Below are positions 11,936 through 23,350 of a stretch of DNA of 64,000 nt, in pieces. How positions within the stretch are numbered: the first letter of the stretch is position 1; each line of letters begins with the position of its first letter. Made by a program: the position numbers and the translations under genes. Below the pieces are notes generated by a model. That model had not been told where the DNA came from. It saw nothing but the letters and a program-made list of their open reading frames with translations, and did not search any database. Location: assembly GCA_035771165.1 (NCBI GenBank), contig JAWNZC010000472.1, positions 60,001-124,000 of the forward strand. The letters run 5' to 3'. The stretch comes from Paragorgia papillata (taxonomy: Eukaryota > Cnidaria > Anthozoa > Scleralcyonacea > Coralliidae).

Positions 11936-12460
11936 CTGAGTGTCCAAAACGAGTGTGAGATTGATCTAAACGAGTGTGAGATTGATCTAAACAGTTAGCC
12001 AGGAATTGCAAATTGAGTGTGAGATTGATCTAAACGAGTGTGAGATTGATCTAAACAGTTAGCCAGGAATTGCGAATTGAGTGTGAGATTGATCTAAACG
12101 AGTGTGAGATTGATCTAAACGAGTGTGAGATTGATCTAAACGAGTGTGAGATTGATTTAAACGAGTGTGAGATTGATCTAAACAGTTAGCCAGGAATTGC
12201 AAATTGAGTGTGAGATTGATCTAAACGAGTGTGAGATTGATCTAAACAGTTAGCCAGGAATTGCGAATTGAGTGTGAGATTGATCTAAACGAGTGTGAGA
12301 TTGATCTAAACGAGTGTGAGATTGATCTAAACGAGTCTGACATTGGTTTAAACGAGTGTGAGATTGATCTAAACGAATCTGAGATCAATTTAAACGAGTT
12401 TGAAATCAATCAAAACAAGTCTGAGATTGATCTGAAGGAGTCTGACATCAATCTAGCTAA
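11936..12460 (+). repeat. 21-bp minisatellite
   Basis: Unit GAGTGTGAGATTGATCTAAAC (21 bp), interrupted several times by a spacer AGTTAGCCAGGAATTGC(A/G)AATT. Because the unit is seven codons, a frame stays open to 12530 and reads as diverging copies of NECEIDL. The last six copies are degenerate. I treat it as noncoding minisatellite DNA upstream of ligand gene A. Confidence 0.85.
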
Positions 12461-12823
12461 ACGACCCCACTCCGGAACACAGGAGAACATGCATGGAAAC
12501 CTATTAACACCTGATGAGAATGTTACTTAGCATCCTGCATCCACCAGTCTCGCTTAGTCATCGGACTGACATAAATCACTGAAAACCTTGGTTAAAATTG
12601 GCTCGTTATATACACATGACACAAGTTCATGTCTTAATTTGGCTTTATGATTGTTCGTGAACAATTATGATTTTGCTCCAGGCTTTTCTGCAAATTGTCG
12701 GGCAAATAAAGACAAACTGACAAGGGTCAGGGTGTACTATGTAACTAATCGTTCAATTCCTATAACAGCAAGTTCTAAGTGCGACGAGGCTTTGTTATTC
12801 CGTAAAAACTTGATATTTGCTCT

Positions 12824-12834
12824 AGTTTCGCTTC
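12824..12834 (+). promoter_or_regulatory. ISRE-like motif upstream of ligand gene A
   Basis: AGTTTCGCTTC resembles an interferon-stimulated response element core, about 340 bases upstream of the start codon. A GAAACGA box lies near 12988. A match this short can occur by chance. Confidence 0.2.
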
Positions 12835-13084
12835 AATCAATGCTGCTAATTCACAGTGACCCTGCTGTGGCAGACGCAAGAAGGGGAATATGACAAATTA
12901 CGATCTAGTGTTAATCAGCTTCCCACACAGGTGAAAAACAATAAAAATTATTCGCTTCAATGCTGAAGGAAATCAGAAGAGTTAAACGAAACGATTTACT
13001 GTTTCGAGATTCGAGAAGGAAGTTGAAGCAAAAAAAATGAGCTTAAAATGGGACTTGACACAGATGAATGGAAACATTTTTTGG

Positions 13085-13115
13085 TATAAATACAGCACGG
13101 CAGATCAGTTCAGCA
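13085..13115 (+). promoter_or_regulatory. TATA box and probable start site of ligand gene A
   Basis: TATAAATA at 13085-13092 is followed about 25-30 bases later by TCAGTTCAGCAC, a plausible initiator. This gives a 5' UTR of about 60 bases before ATG 13174. The order TATA, then TCA-rich initiator, recurs in front of genes B and C. Confidence 0.55.
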
Positions 13116-13173
13116 CAAGAACAAGATTTGCAGCACTTTGGATATATATTGAGAGTACAAGTAAGAAAAAAAG

Positions 13174-16100
13174 ATGGCTAAGAACGCTGTGACATTTTTA
13201 TCGACAAGAAAAACTGGTATGTATTTCACTGAGGAACTAGCTTATAAGAGACACTTCGTTATTTATCATTTTAAAATCAATCCTAAAGCAATCTCGAGGA
13301 AATATTCCTATTTCAAAAATCATCATCACCATCATCATCGTCTTGAATATCATCATCATAATCATCATTAGTATCATCACCGCCCTGATCATCATCATTA
13401 ATCATTGTGATCATCATCGTAATCATCATAATCGTGATCATCATCATCGTGATCATCAACATTATCATCATCACCGCCGTGATCATCAACATTATCATCA
13501 CCACCGTGATCATCAACATTATCATCACCGCCGTGATCATTATCATCACCGCCGTCATCATCATCATCATCACCGCCGTGATCATCATCATCATCACCGC
13601 CGTGATCATCATCATCACCGCGGTGATCATCATCATCATCACCGCCGTGATCATCATCACCGCCGTGATCATTATCATCACCGCCGTGATCATCGTAATC
13701 ATCATCATAATCATCATTATCATCATCGTGATCATCAACATTATCATCATCACCGCCGTGATCATCAACATTATCATCACCACCGTGATCATCAACATTA
13801 TCATCACCGCCGTGATCATTATCATCACCGCCGTCATCATCATCATCGCCGTGATCATCATCATCATCACCGCCGTGATCATCATCATCACCGCGGTGAT
13901 CATCATTATCATCACCGCCGTGATCATCATCACCGCCGTGATCATTATCATCACCGCCGTGATCATCGTCATCATCATCATCACCGCCGTGATCATCATC
14001 ATCATCATCGTGATCATCTCATCATCATAATCATCACCACCACCACCACCAAAGGGTCTGCTAATATGGGACATTAGCAAAGCTTGAACAAGCTGAAGGT
14101 GATATTTTGGAGAGAGGAAAACCTGCAAGCCTCCCAAAGTAATTGAAACTAATTAATTTAATAAACTAAACAATTTAATATCTTTCTATTTTGAGGTACC
14201 TTGCATTTGTCACTCCTGGTATTTGCAATAATGTTGGCCATTCCAATCTCATTCGCCAAATGTGTGACAAAAACTATATATTATAGCAATGTTGTTACTG
14301 AAATAACAGCATCGGTCACATTCGTCCGCGAGTTATCAAAATGCCTAAATGAAAAGGTAGGTATTAGTTCTTTTGAATTTAATTTATTTGGATTACCACT
14401 AGTAGAAAGTATATATATAAATAATAGAAGTGAAAATTTGTGGTAAAGGCTCTTTTCCAGTCATCGCAAAAACCAGCTCGCTGCGACGAGTGTTTGCATC
14501 TAATTAAAAACAACTCGTAGTGCTTGTTTTCTCGTTGTGAGTTCTTTTTAATGAGATACAAGTACTCGCAGCAAGCTGCGAACTAGTTTCTGCGATGAGT
14601 GGAAAAGAGCCTTTAGGTCAAGTAAAAAAAACTTATGTTTCTTGTCCGGATTTCCAGCAAAAAGCAGGGAAGCGGGGTCTTCTTTTTTTTTGTCAAAGTA
14701 AGTTTAGGCAAAGGTTCAAAGGCTACACAGTACAGTAATAAAGGGCGCAATGAAATATTAATAACAAAAGGCTTTAGTTTACTGTAGTTTATTTCACAAC
14801 TACCACCACCACCACAACCACCATCACCCCTGGACCACCACCACCAATAACAACAACATCAACACCACCACCAACACTGCCGCAACTACCACCACAACTA
14901 CCATCACCAAACCTACCATCACACCTGGACCACCACCACCAACATCATCATCATCACCAACACCGTCGCCACTACCACCACCAACACTGCCGCAACTACC
15001 ACCACCATCACCACCACCACCAAACCAACCATCACCCCTGGACCACCACCACCAATAACAACATCAACACCACCACTGCCAACACTGCCGCCACTACCAT
15101 CAACATCACCACAACTACCACCACCATCACCAAACCTACCATCACCCCTGGACCACCACCACCAACATCATTATCATCACCAACACCACCGCCACTACCA
15201 CCACCACCACCACCACCACCAACACTATCACCACCACCGCCAACAACAACATGCTTTTAAACAATGTGATTTGTGATTTACTCTAAATTAAAATTATTTC
15301 CTTCTTTCTATTCTCAGTGTGAAAACAAGTTCGGTAGCAAATATTGTTCGCAGCAATCAACAATAAGTATTCCAGGATTCGACCCTTCTTGGAAACTTGA
15401 TAGAAACATGACCGTAAGTACATAGTTGATCACCAAACTGACAAGAACAAAACATATCGCATATCGCAGGAAAAGAGCCTTTAGACAGCGTTAGACAGGG
15501 TAAAATTATCTGGCGTTAGACAGAGTAAAATTGTCTGGCGTTAGACAGGGTAAAATTATCTGGCGTTAGACAGAGTAAAATTGTCTGGCGTTAGACAGAG
15601 TAAAATAGTCTGGTGTTAGACAGAGTAAAATAGTCTGGCGTTAGACAGAGTAAAATTGTCTGGCGTTAGACAGAGTAAAATTGTCTGGTTGCTCTTGACA
15701 TAACTTAAATATGTAAGAACGCCCTTCCGGCTATAGCGAGTTGATGCGAGTTCAGCCCATAAAAACAGAATTAACTCTTCACTCTCATTTTCATTTCATT
15801 TCATTTCAGGAAGAACAGCGGTTGGCAGACAGCACGAAGAGGTTGTTTATACACGAAATTCATCTAAGCGAGGTCAGCAAATACTTTAAAAAAACTACAA
15901 CGCAACCATGCGGGAAACAATTTAAGAGAATTAGGAACAAAACCAGAGGAGTCAGGAAAATTCTAAATCGTTTGGTAAGTTTCTATTCTAACAAAAAATA
16001 ATCCTTAACTATTCACTCTCTCATCTACTTTACTCTGTCTGTCTGTCTGCTTTTCTGTCTGGAGTATGTTTGTATATGTGTCTCTCTGCTCGTCTCTCTA

Positions 16101-16132
<32 letters not shown>

Positions 16133-16267
16133 CTTTTCTGTCTGGAGTATGTTTGTATATATATGTGTCTCTCTGCTTGTTTGTCTGTTTGTTTGTTTGT
16201 TTGTTTGTTTGTTTGTCTGTCTGTCTCTGTGCGTGTCTGTGTGCTTTTCTGTCTGTCTGTCTGTCTG

Positions 16268-16360
<93 letters not shown>

Positions 16361-16860
16361 TTGTCTGTCTGTCTGTCCGAAAGTACTTATGTAAGCCTTC
16401 GCCTACCGCAGCTCGGGTTCACACCTAAACTTTCGAATTCTCCCAGCTCACTCCCGATCATTTTCTATTTCCTAAATATCAACAAATAAATTCCCGACAA
16501 CAGCCAGGTGAAGAATCAGACATAGTTTAACGCTACTTTGGCTTAAAAGTTTTTTGAACGTAGCTTAAAAAGTTACTGTTCATGACCCAACGTTTCGACA
16601 CTCCGATCTAGTGTCTTCATCAGGGGTGACCGTTGTGAAGACAGGTCTTTTTTAGTATATAGCCCTGACTTTGTTAGTCTATATTTTTGCAGCAAAAGTG
16701 TCTTGGCCTCAGTACAGCTATCCAAATGAACAAACCACCGACCCTCGCATCAACCGTGGCAAAGACTGAAAAGGACTGGTACAAAGTGACAATGACGATG
16801 CTCAGAAAATTGAAACAGGATTTTGCCAACATGAAAAATACATTTTCACGATCGACATAG
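13174..16860 (+). CDS. secreted helical-cytokine-like protein, paralog A
   Basis: Join 13174-13216, 14196-14356, 15318-15413, 15810-15974, 16693-16860: 633 nt, 210 residues. Intron phases are 1,0,0,0, with GTATGT, GTAGGT, GTAAGT and GTAAGT donors. Residues 1-35 are a signal peptide with hydrophobic core LLVFAIMLAIPI, cleavage likely after SFA. Exon 2 then gives a probable amphipathic helix A (about 38-68). Exon 3 (69-100) is a loop ending in the sequon Asn98-Met-Thr. Exon 4 (101-155) starts EEQRL and is helix-rich (B and C), with a second sequon at Asn143. Exon 5 (156-210) starts QKCLGLS, has a Pro/Thr loop, then a long helix D (about 182-205). Cysteines are at 37, 64, 69, 78, 134 and 158. 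It is paralogous to B and C in exon layout and junction motifs. Exon order and phases match the vertebrate IL-6/G-CSF gene plan. A cytokine function is inferred, not shown. Confidence 0.8.
13318..14050. repeat. giant ATC/GAT microsatellite with higher-order repeat, intron 1 of A
   Basis: About 730 bases of TCA/ATC triplets punctuated by CCGCCGTGATCA. A block beginning CGTGATCATCAACATTATCATCATCACC at about 13449 recurs at about 13727, giving a roughly 278-base higher-order period. Long His-, Ile- or Met-rich open frames on both strands are artefacts of the repeat. Confidence 0.92.
14444..14615. repeat. MITE in intron 2 of A
   Basis: Ends TAAAGGCTCTTTTCCA and GGAAAAGAGCCTTTA are inverted. Inner inverted blocks include CATCGCA/TGCGATG and AGCTCGCTGCGACGAGTG against CTCGCAGCAAGCTGCGAA. 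An isolated end (GGAAAAGAGCCTTTAGAC) is at about 15471. Confidence 0.85.
14798..15250 (+). repeat. CAC/CCA-rich minisatellite in intron 2 of A
   Basis: ACCACCACC runs organised around a repeated CCATCACCCCTGGACCACCA block (about 14820, 14920, 15040 and 15140). Confidence 0.88.
15480..15690 (+). repeat. 25-bp tandem repeat in intron 3 of A
   Basis: About eight copies of GGCGTTAGACAGAGTAAAAT plus TGTCT. Its core is the same GTTAGACAGAGTAAAA(T) motif dispersed singly through the window (for example 21305, 28370, 47260, 61045, 63485). Confidence 0.9.
16035..16380 (+). repeat. CTGT microsatellite in intron 4 of A
   Basis: (CTGT)n with CTGTTTGT variants over about 345 bases. A TCTGGAGTATGTTTGTATAT block is duplicated at about 16059 and 16141. 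Cys/Leu/Val-rich frames are repeat artefacts. Confidence 0.95.
16482..16675 (+). repeat. half copy of dispersed element (intron 4 of A)
   Basis: Shares with 58337-58520 the run CAGACATAGTTTAACGCTAC, TTAAAAGTTTTTTGAACGTA, CATGACCCAACGTTTCGACA and TCTAGTGTCTTCATCA. It ends just upstream of the exon 5 acceptor of gene A. Confidence 0.75.
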
Positions 16861-16990
16861 TGATACCAGAAAACAAGGAATAATTTTTTGGAACAAACGT
16901 AAAAAACCATCTTACTAGAAATCTTTGTAGAACATCTTGTATAGTTTATCCTACTAGAAATCTTTGTAGAACATCTCGTATAGTTTTTTA

Positions 16991-17840
16991 GAGCCTGTTC
17001 ATATGAGGCGAGTTATCTCGGGAGGTGTAGGGTTATCCCTACCCCCCACCCCGCGAGATATCTCGATGTTAAGGTGCTGTTACACGACGCGATTTTTCTT
17101 GCAACTTGCAACAAATTTACCCATGGAAAAAAAACTCGCAAGTTGCAAAGAGGGTGTCACACGTTCAGCAACTTGCGAACTTTGTTGCAAGTTGCAGCAA
17201 AAAATAGAACCCATCCAACTTTTCTTGCAACTTGCAACACGGCAAAAATAACAAAATCGCAAGTTGCTACGGGGTGTTATACACAGTGCGATTTTTTTTT
17301 TGCAACCTGCAACATTCAGACATTTGTTGGAAGTTGCAAGAAAAATCGCATCGTGTAACAGCAGCTTTAGTTCATTTCCACGTTAAAAAAGTGAACCGTT
17401 CACATGATACCGAGATAACTCGGGGAATAGGATAACTCGGTCTGAGCGATAGGGTAACCATATAGGGCCAGAGTTAAATCTACCTTCACGTGAACGCTTT
17501 CACGCGAGTTATCTCGGGGAGCAGGGATAACTTGGTAGTTGCGTTTTCTCATGTGAAACAAGGTTAAAGTTACACGTTAAAGTTATACAATAATTGGCTA
17601 TTTACGATTACATTTGGAAAACCCTGTTTTTGAGTGGTTTGAGCTTGTGATCGATTCATTTCGTTGCCGTTGGCAAATTGGTTTCGGATATTTTCACTAC
17701 GTGCGTTTGGAGAGTTTTTCCATCTCAACTGTACTCACACGTAAGCTTTGTACCAAAGGTTTTCAATTCATTTTAATGCGTCATAGCCCTCGAGTTATCG
17801 CTACCTCCCGAGATAACTCAGTTTCATGTGAACAGGTCCT
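16991..17840. repeat. nested MITEs downstream of A
   Basis: Outer ends GAGCCTGTTCATATGAGGCG and CATGTGAACAGGTCC are inverted, each next to GAGTTATCTCGGGAGGT or its complement. Inside lies a second inverted-repeat element at 17071-17369 with ends AAGGTGCTGTTACACGACGC and GTGTAACAGCAGCTTT and many GCAAGTTGCAA palindromes. Confidence 0.8.
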
Positions 17841-18054
17841 AAAAACCCGCGTATAAATTGGTTTTTCTAAGTTGGTCTAAAAAGATTCTTATATATTTGT
17901 TGTGTAGTGAGACTTGAGGCTATTTAGGTTCTTAATTTCTTAATTTCCGAACATATATATATATTTATCTTGTATGTTAGTTTTAATTGCATGTAGTGTT
18001 TTCTTATGAAAAAATAAAGTAGGTGCTATGCATCAATAATCATAATAATTGGAA

Positions 18055-18990
18055 TTCTGTGTCAGAGTGTAAATAAAGTTAGTTTAATTTACTTTGGTTT
18101 CGTCTTAGAGAAGGCCTATATATACTAGAGCTCAAGAGAGAGAACAGACGAACAGTTAGTTAGATATCCCGCCAACAGGGTTATCCAGTATAAATAAAGT
18201 TAGTTTAGTTTACTCCATGCAGTTTCCTCCTGTAGTAACTAACACTGGACTAATGAGGGATGACCCTTACTGGACTTCTAGGGAAAACAGTTTAGATACA
18301 ACTGATAGGATAGGATAGTATAAATAAAGTTATAGTTTCGGTTACTCCAGTTTCCTCCTGTACTGGATCTCTAGCGAGAACAGTTTAGATACGACTGATA
18401 GGGTTATCCATAGTATAAACAAAGTTAGTTTAGTTTACTCTAGTTTCCTCCTGTAGTAACACTGGACGAATGAGGGATGGCCCTTACTGGACCTCTAGAG
18501 GGAACAGTTTAGATATGACTGACAGGGTTAACCATTATAAATAAAGTTAGTTTAGTTTACTCTGGTTTCCTCCCAGTAACACTGGACGGTCTAGACCAAT
18601 TAGTGATGGTCCTTACAGATCTCTAGGGAGAACAGTTTAGATATGACTGATAGAGTTATCCAGTATAAATAAAGTTAGTTCAGTTTCCTCCTGTAGTAAC
18701 ACTGGACGAATGAGGGATAGCCCTTACTGGACCTCTAGAGGGAACAGTTTAGATAGGATTGATACAGTTATTCTAGTATATAAATAAAGATTAGTTTCCT
18801 CCAAAGTTAGTTTATAATTGGCTCTAGTTTCCTTCTGTAGTAACACTGGACCAATGAGGGATGACCCTTACCGGCTAGGAAGAACTGTTTAGACTTGACT
18901 GGTAGGATCAACCATTATAGTTAGTTTAGCTTCCTTCTGTAGTAACACTAGACTAATGAAGGATGTCCCTTGCATGCATGCATGATATAG
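18055..18990 (+). repeat. 122-bp tandem repeat family, diverged array
   Basis: Repeated GTATAAATAAAGTTAGTTTA, TTTCCTCCTGTAGTAACACT, GGACTAATGAGGGATGACCC and AACAGTTTAGATATGACTGA blocks, with length and base variation between units. A cleaner array of the same family is at 21430-22395. Confidence 0.88.
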
Positions 18991-19014
18991 GTTTATCCAG
19001 TATAAAGTTACAAG

Positions 19015-19205
19015 CTGCATGTTAGTGCACTGCCTCTCACCATGCCTGAAGTTAAGCTCAATCAAATAGGGTTAGTACTCGAATGGGTGACCACATTAGC
19101 TTCACGTGAGTATAGAGTTGTTGTTCTCTCCTGTGCTTCGAGGGTTTTTCACCGGGTTCTCCAGTTTTCTTCCCTCTGGAAAATCAACATTATAGTTTCC
19201 CCAGT
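19015..19205 (+). repeat. 5S-derived SINE, diverged copy
   Basis: Contains GTTAAGCTCAATCAAATAGG, GGTTAGTACTCGAATGGGTG and CTCTCCTGTGCTTCGAGGGT plus AAAATCAACATT. Several box positions are mutated. Confidence 0.82.
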
Positions 19206-19262
19206 TAACTCTACGAACTACTGAGTTCCATCAAGGGAGCGAGGGCCATTGGGTTACCAGTA

Positions 19263-20146
19263 CTAGGGACCTTACGAAGTACGACGGCAACTTCAACGAC
19301 GACGACGTCTTCTAATAAACAAAATAATTCTAGTTGCGAAACAAAGAGAATGAATAATTTGTCCCTAGAGTAATTCCAACAGCGTCCTCGTTCTTTTTAC
19401 AACGCTACTTAAGGCTACGTCCACACGTATACGTTTTCGTAGCGTTTTCATATTGTTCTCCGTCCTCAAGAAAACAATGGTCTACTTACCTGAAACAATA
19501 TGAAAACGCTACGCAAACGTATACGTGTGGACGTAGCCTTAGAGCATGTTCACGTCTTCAGGACGACGTCAACTCACCAAAAGATGAGAACTGTTGCTTA
19601 AGATTGACTTCAATACGGACACTACAATCATATTAGCATGCAGTACTGGGGCGTTTTGAAAGTCATTAAACTAGCTTCAAATATCAAATATAATAGTCAG
19701 TTATCCGTGACTTTCTCTAATCATAAAATTTATGTTGCTTGCCGTCATCGTCCTCGTCGTCCTAACAAGGACCTTACGATGCTAGGACGACGAAGACGAC
19801 GACGGCAAGCAACATAAATTTTATGATTAAAGAAAGTCACGGATAACTGACTATTATATTTGATATTTGAAACTAGTTTAATGACTTTCAAAACGCCGCA
19901 GTACTGCTTAAAGATTGTAGTGTCTGTATTGAAGTCAATCTTAAGCAACGGCTCTCATCTTTTGGTGAGTTGACGTCGTCCTGAAGACGTGAAAATGCTC
20001 TAAGTGGCGTTGTAAAAAGAACGAGGACGCTGTTGAGATTACTCTAGGGACTAAAAATTAATCATTATCTTTGTTCCACAACTAAAATTATTTTGTTTAG
20101 AAGACGTCGTCGTTGAAGTTGCCGTCATACTTCGTAAGGTCCCTAA
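19263..20146. repeat. large foldback element FB1 with nested MITE
   Basis: The whole 0.88 kb is close to a palindrome: TAGGGACCTTACGAAGTACG at the left mirrors the right end TACTTCGTAAGGTCCCTA, and the arms continue through CAAGCAACATAAATTTTATG near the centre (about 19770). The left arm is interrupted by a small MITE (19411-19540) with perfect ends AAGGCTACGTCCACACGTAT / its complement. Confidence 0.85.
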
Positions 20147-20714
20147 TATCGTAAGGTCCCTAGTATATCTAAACACTGGCAGGTGTCACCCTCAATATAT
20201 ATTTTCCTTATATACTTACTTACTTTAGTTTACTATAGCTAAAGTCTGACATTAGACAGAGTAAAATATATAAATTTCAAAATTACAACCGAAGCGAGTA
20301 CCGGGTTAAAAAAAGTTTCTATTTCTCAGTCAACTATACAATACCCCGAACTATAAAAATATTAAAATTATTTTATTGACCAAAGGAAGTCACAAAACTG
20401 CAGTATCATACCTTTGGGTAATACCCGCCATTTGTTTCGACACAGTTTCGAGCAAGAACGCCCAATTTGCGAGGCTAGGATTGGAATCGCGGGTTTCCAC
20501 CGTGGTTTCGACACTCTCTGCTGTGCATGCATCTTATTAAACGTTTTTCTCAGGAAACCCTAGCTCTTCCACGAATTATAGGAATAAATGAATAATTAAT
20601 CATTGCTCAATATATACAAACAAGGCTGAAACCGTGGAGTTACAGCACAATTAGCTACGCGGGTTACACTCCGCGGTGATAATACAAAAATATATCAGTG
20701 TGACAACTCTATTT

Positions 20715-20885
20715 TTAAAAATTTCGTACATGACTTTCTGAGGCGTTCTACCTTGACGAGTAAAACCGCCTAGCGGAGTAAAAAGATAAAGTTGTTTTGC
20801 AACAACAATACGAGTGAAAGGATTAATCAATAGTGTGTTTAACCTTTACATGCACGGCTTTCAGAGACGTCTCCTCTTGACGAGT
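20715..20885 (+). repeat. dispersed 'TTGACGAGTAAAA' element
   Basis: Contains CTTGACGAGTAAAACCGCC, GGAGTAAAAAGATAAAGTTG, CAACAACAATACGAGTGAAAGG. The same segment order occurs near 7000-7060 and 23365-23440. Confidence 0.55.
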
Positions 20886-21290
20886 TAAGCCCTGTTTACA
20901 TGAAGCGGATTCACAGTCCAATCGGATCGAAAAACGCGAGTGAAGTCAATCCAGGCACATGTTTACATGGAGAATCCGATCTGCTTGGAACATTGTTTTC
21001 GGTTTTGGAACACTATTTTCTGTGCTTCCCTCAATGTCTGCCATTTAGCACGACACGCACCAACTTCACTCATGCGGTATCAAGTTCATTTTCAAGTCAA
21101 ACCGTGTTTACACGAATCAGATTGGAGACATTCAAGTCGGTCCTTGCTTGAATCTCAAGTGGATTGACTTCAGCCATTCGTTTCGATCAGGTCGAAAACT
21201 TTCAATCTTCTTCAATGTAAACACAACAAGGAGAAACAACATGCGAGATTTGACTTGAACACTCAATCCGCTTCATGTAAACAGAGCCTA
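20886..21290. repeat. MITE
   Basis: Ends TAAGCCCTGTTTACATGAAG and CTTCATGTAAACAGAGCCTA are inverted. Inner GTTTACA/TGTAAAC blocks recur. No coding content recognised. Confidence 0.8.
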
Positions 21291-21429
21291 AAATCGCTTA
21301 AATTAGCGTTAGACAGAGTAAAAAAAATAAAGTTGTTTTACACAAACAATGCGAATGAATGGGTTAAGAAAGGAATTTTACCTTACTTTTCTTCAAAATT
21401 TCATTACGTTCATATGGACGAACGAGCTC

Positions 21430-22395
21430 TATAGCTTGGCGGAGCCAATTTTGAACCTCTAGGAAAAACAGTTCAGATACGACTGATATATAGGATTACC
21501 CAGTATAAATAAAGTTAGTTTAGTTTACTCTGGTTTCCTCCTGTAGTAACACTGGACTAATGAGGTAGGGTCCTTACTGGACTTCTAGGAAAAACAGTTT
21601 AGATATGACTGATAGGATTACCCAGTATAAATAAAGTTAGTTTAGTTTACTCTGGTTTCCTCCTGTAGTAACACTAGACGAATGAGAGATGATCTTTACT
21701 GGACCTCTAGGAAAAACAGTTTAGATATGACGGATAGGATTACCCAGTATAAATAAAGTTAGTTTAGTTTACTCTGGTTTCCTCCTGTAGTAACACTGGA
21801 CGAATGAGAGATGATCTTTACTGGACCTCTAGGAAAAACAGTTTAGATATGACGGATAGGATTACCCAGTATAAATAAAGTTAGTTTAGTTTACTCTGGT
21901 TTCCTCCTGTAGTAACACTGGACGAATGAGAGATGATCTTTACTGGACCTCTAGGAAAAACAGTTTAGATATGACTGATACGATTACCCAGTATAAATAA
22001 AGTTAGTTTATAGTTTACTCTGGTTTCCTCCTGTAGTAACACTGGACGAATGAGAGATGATCTTTACTGGACCTCTAGGAAAAACAGTTTAGATATGACT
22101 GATAGGATTACCCAGTATAAATAAAGTTAGTTTAGTTTACTCTGGTTTCCTCCTATAGTAACACTGGACTAATGAGGTATGGTCCTTACTGGACCTCTAG
22201 GAAAAACAGTTTAGATATGACTGATAGGATTACCCAGTATAAATAAAGTTAGTTTATAGTTTACTCCAGTTTACTCCTGTAGTAACACTGGACGAATGAG
22301 AGATGATCTTTACTGCACCTCTAGGAAAAACAGTTTACATACAACAGATAGGATTACCGCGCAGTATAAATAAAGTTATAGTTTAGTTTACTCTA
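21430..22395 (+). repeat. 122-bp tandem repeat array
   Basis: The junction CAGTATAAATAAAGTTAG starts at 21501, 21623, 21745, 21867, 21989, 22113 and 22235, a period of 122 (once 124). Units are highly similar, so the array was homogenised recently. Single or few copies also lie at 35815-35925 and 36630-36985. Confidence 0.95.
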
Positions 22396-22879
22396 GTAAA
22401 TGTCTTTTATGCATGCATGTAAATTCATAATTATTTGTAAATTTTCTCAAGATTGCATTTTGAACAAACTTTAGTAGCTCATAGAAGAAACGTGGTATAA
22501 TATATTATTATATAATTCATCTTTTTGTTCATGTACCACTATAGTGCATGTGGACATGAATTGTCTAGACTATTTTGTTCATGTTTCGACAGTGTTTGTT
22601 TTGAGTATGACGAACAAAAATAGAGAACTTATTACTGACTTCGCCGTGTGAACAAGCGGAACCGTATACTAATTCGAGTCCGGTTCCGAATTCGTCCGGC
22701 ACCGTGTAAACGAGATCTTAATAGTTAATTCCTTGAATGTTTACATGGTGAGAGATTGTAATATAGAAGCGAGAATTTGTAGTAAAACAACGTTTATTAT
22801 ATATTGCTTAGCTTTCGACCTGTTGACTTAGGCCATAGCTCAGGCCTTTATCAGAGTTGTGTAGCTTATATAACTTAAT

Positions 22880-22977
22880 GTGGTGTTACACTATTCAATT
22901 TTGCGTGCAACTTGTCTCGCAATTTTGTTGCGATGCAAGTTGCACGAGAAATTGCATGGTGTAACATACCCTGCAAT
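22880..22977. repeat. short MITE hairpin
   Basis: TGGTGTTACACTATTCAATTT against AAATTGCATGGTGTAACA, with internal TTGCGTGCAACTTGTCTCGC / GCAAGTTGCACGAGAA. Confidence 0.75.
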
Positions 22978-23054
22978 CATCAAGTCTCGCAATACTGATT
23001 TTTGTAAAAAATGTGAAAAGGTTATAATCAGCAGTGTGTTTAATCCTTTCATAC

Positions 23055-23350
23055 ATGGCTTTTCGAGACATGATTGGTCGCCCAATCACCCGAGCCAGAG
23101 GCTCATGTTAAAAGTGCACGACATAAGCTAAGACCTAAGTGTTGATTTTACGGAGGGAGGAAAACCGCAGAACCCTGCGAAAAACCCTCGAAGCACAGGA
23201 GAGACCAACTAAACTCTACTCACATGAAATTCAAGTTCGAGAACGGGGCTATTCCCATACGGTCACCCATGCATCCAAGTACTAACCCTGTCCAACTGGG
23301 CTTAACTACAGCGGTGAGAGGCAGCGCCCTAACAGCACACGTCACCCCTG
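23055..23350 (-). repeat. 5S-derived SINE, full copy
   Basis: Reverse complement of the 2347-2635 copy including the tail. Box C (ATGGGTGACC) and AGTTAAGCCC are intact on the minus strand. Confidence 0.88.

Noticed and set aside
13313..14137. Long open frames (Met/Ile/Thr-rich on minus, His- and Ile-rich on plus)
   Set aside because: They are translations of the ATC microsatellite in an intron; all three plus frames and a minus frame are open at once, which is typical of triplet repeats.
16066..16489. Three overlapping Cys/Leu/Val-rich frames
   Set aside because: Translations of a CTGT microsatellite; no start context, no domain, and they lie in an intron of ligand gene A.
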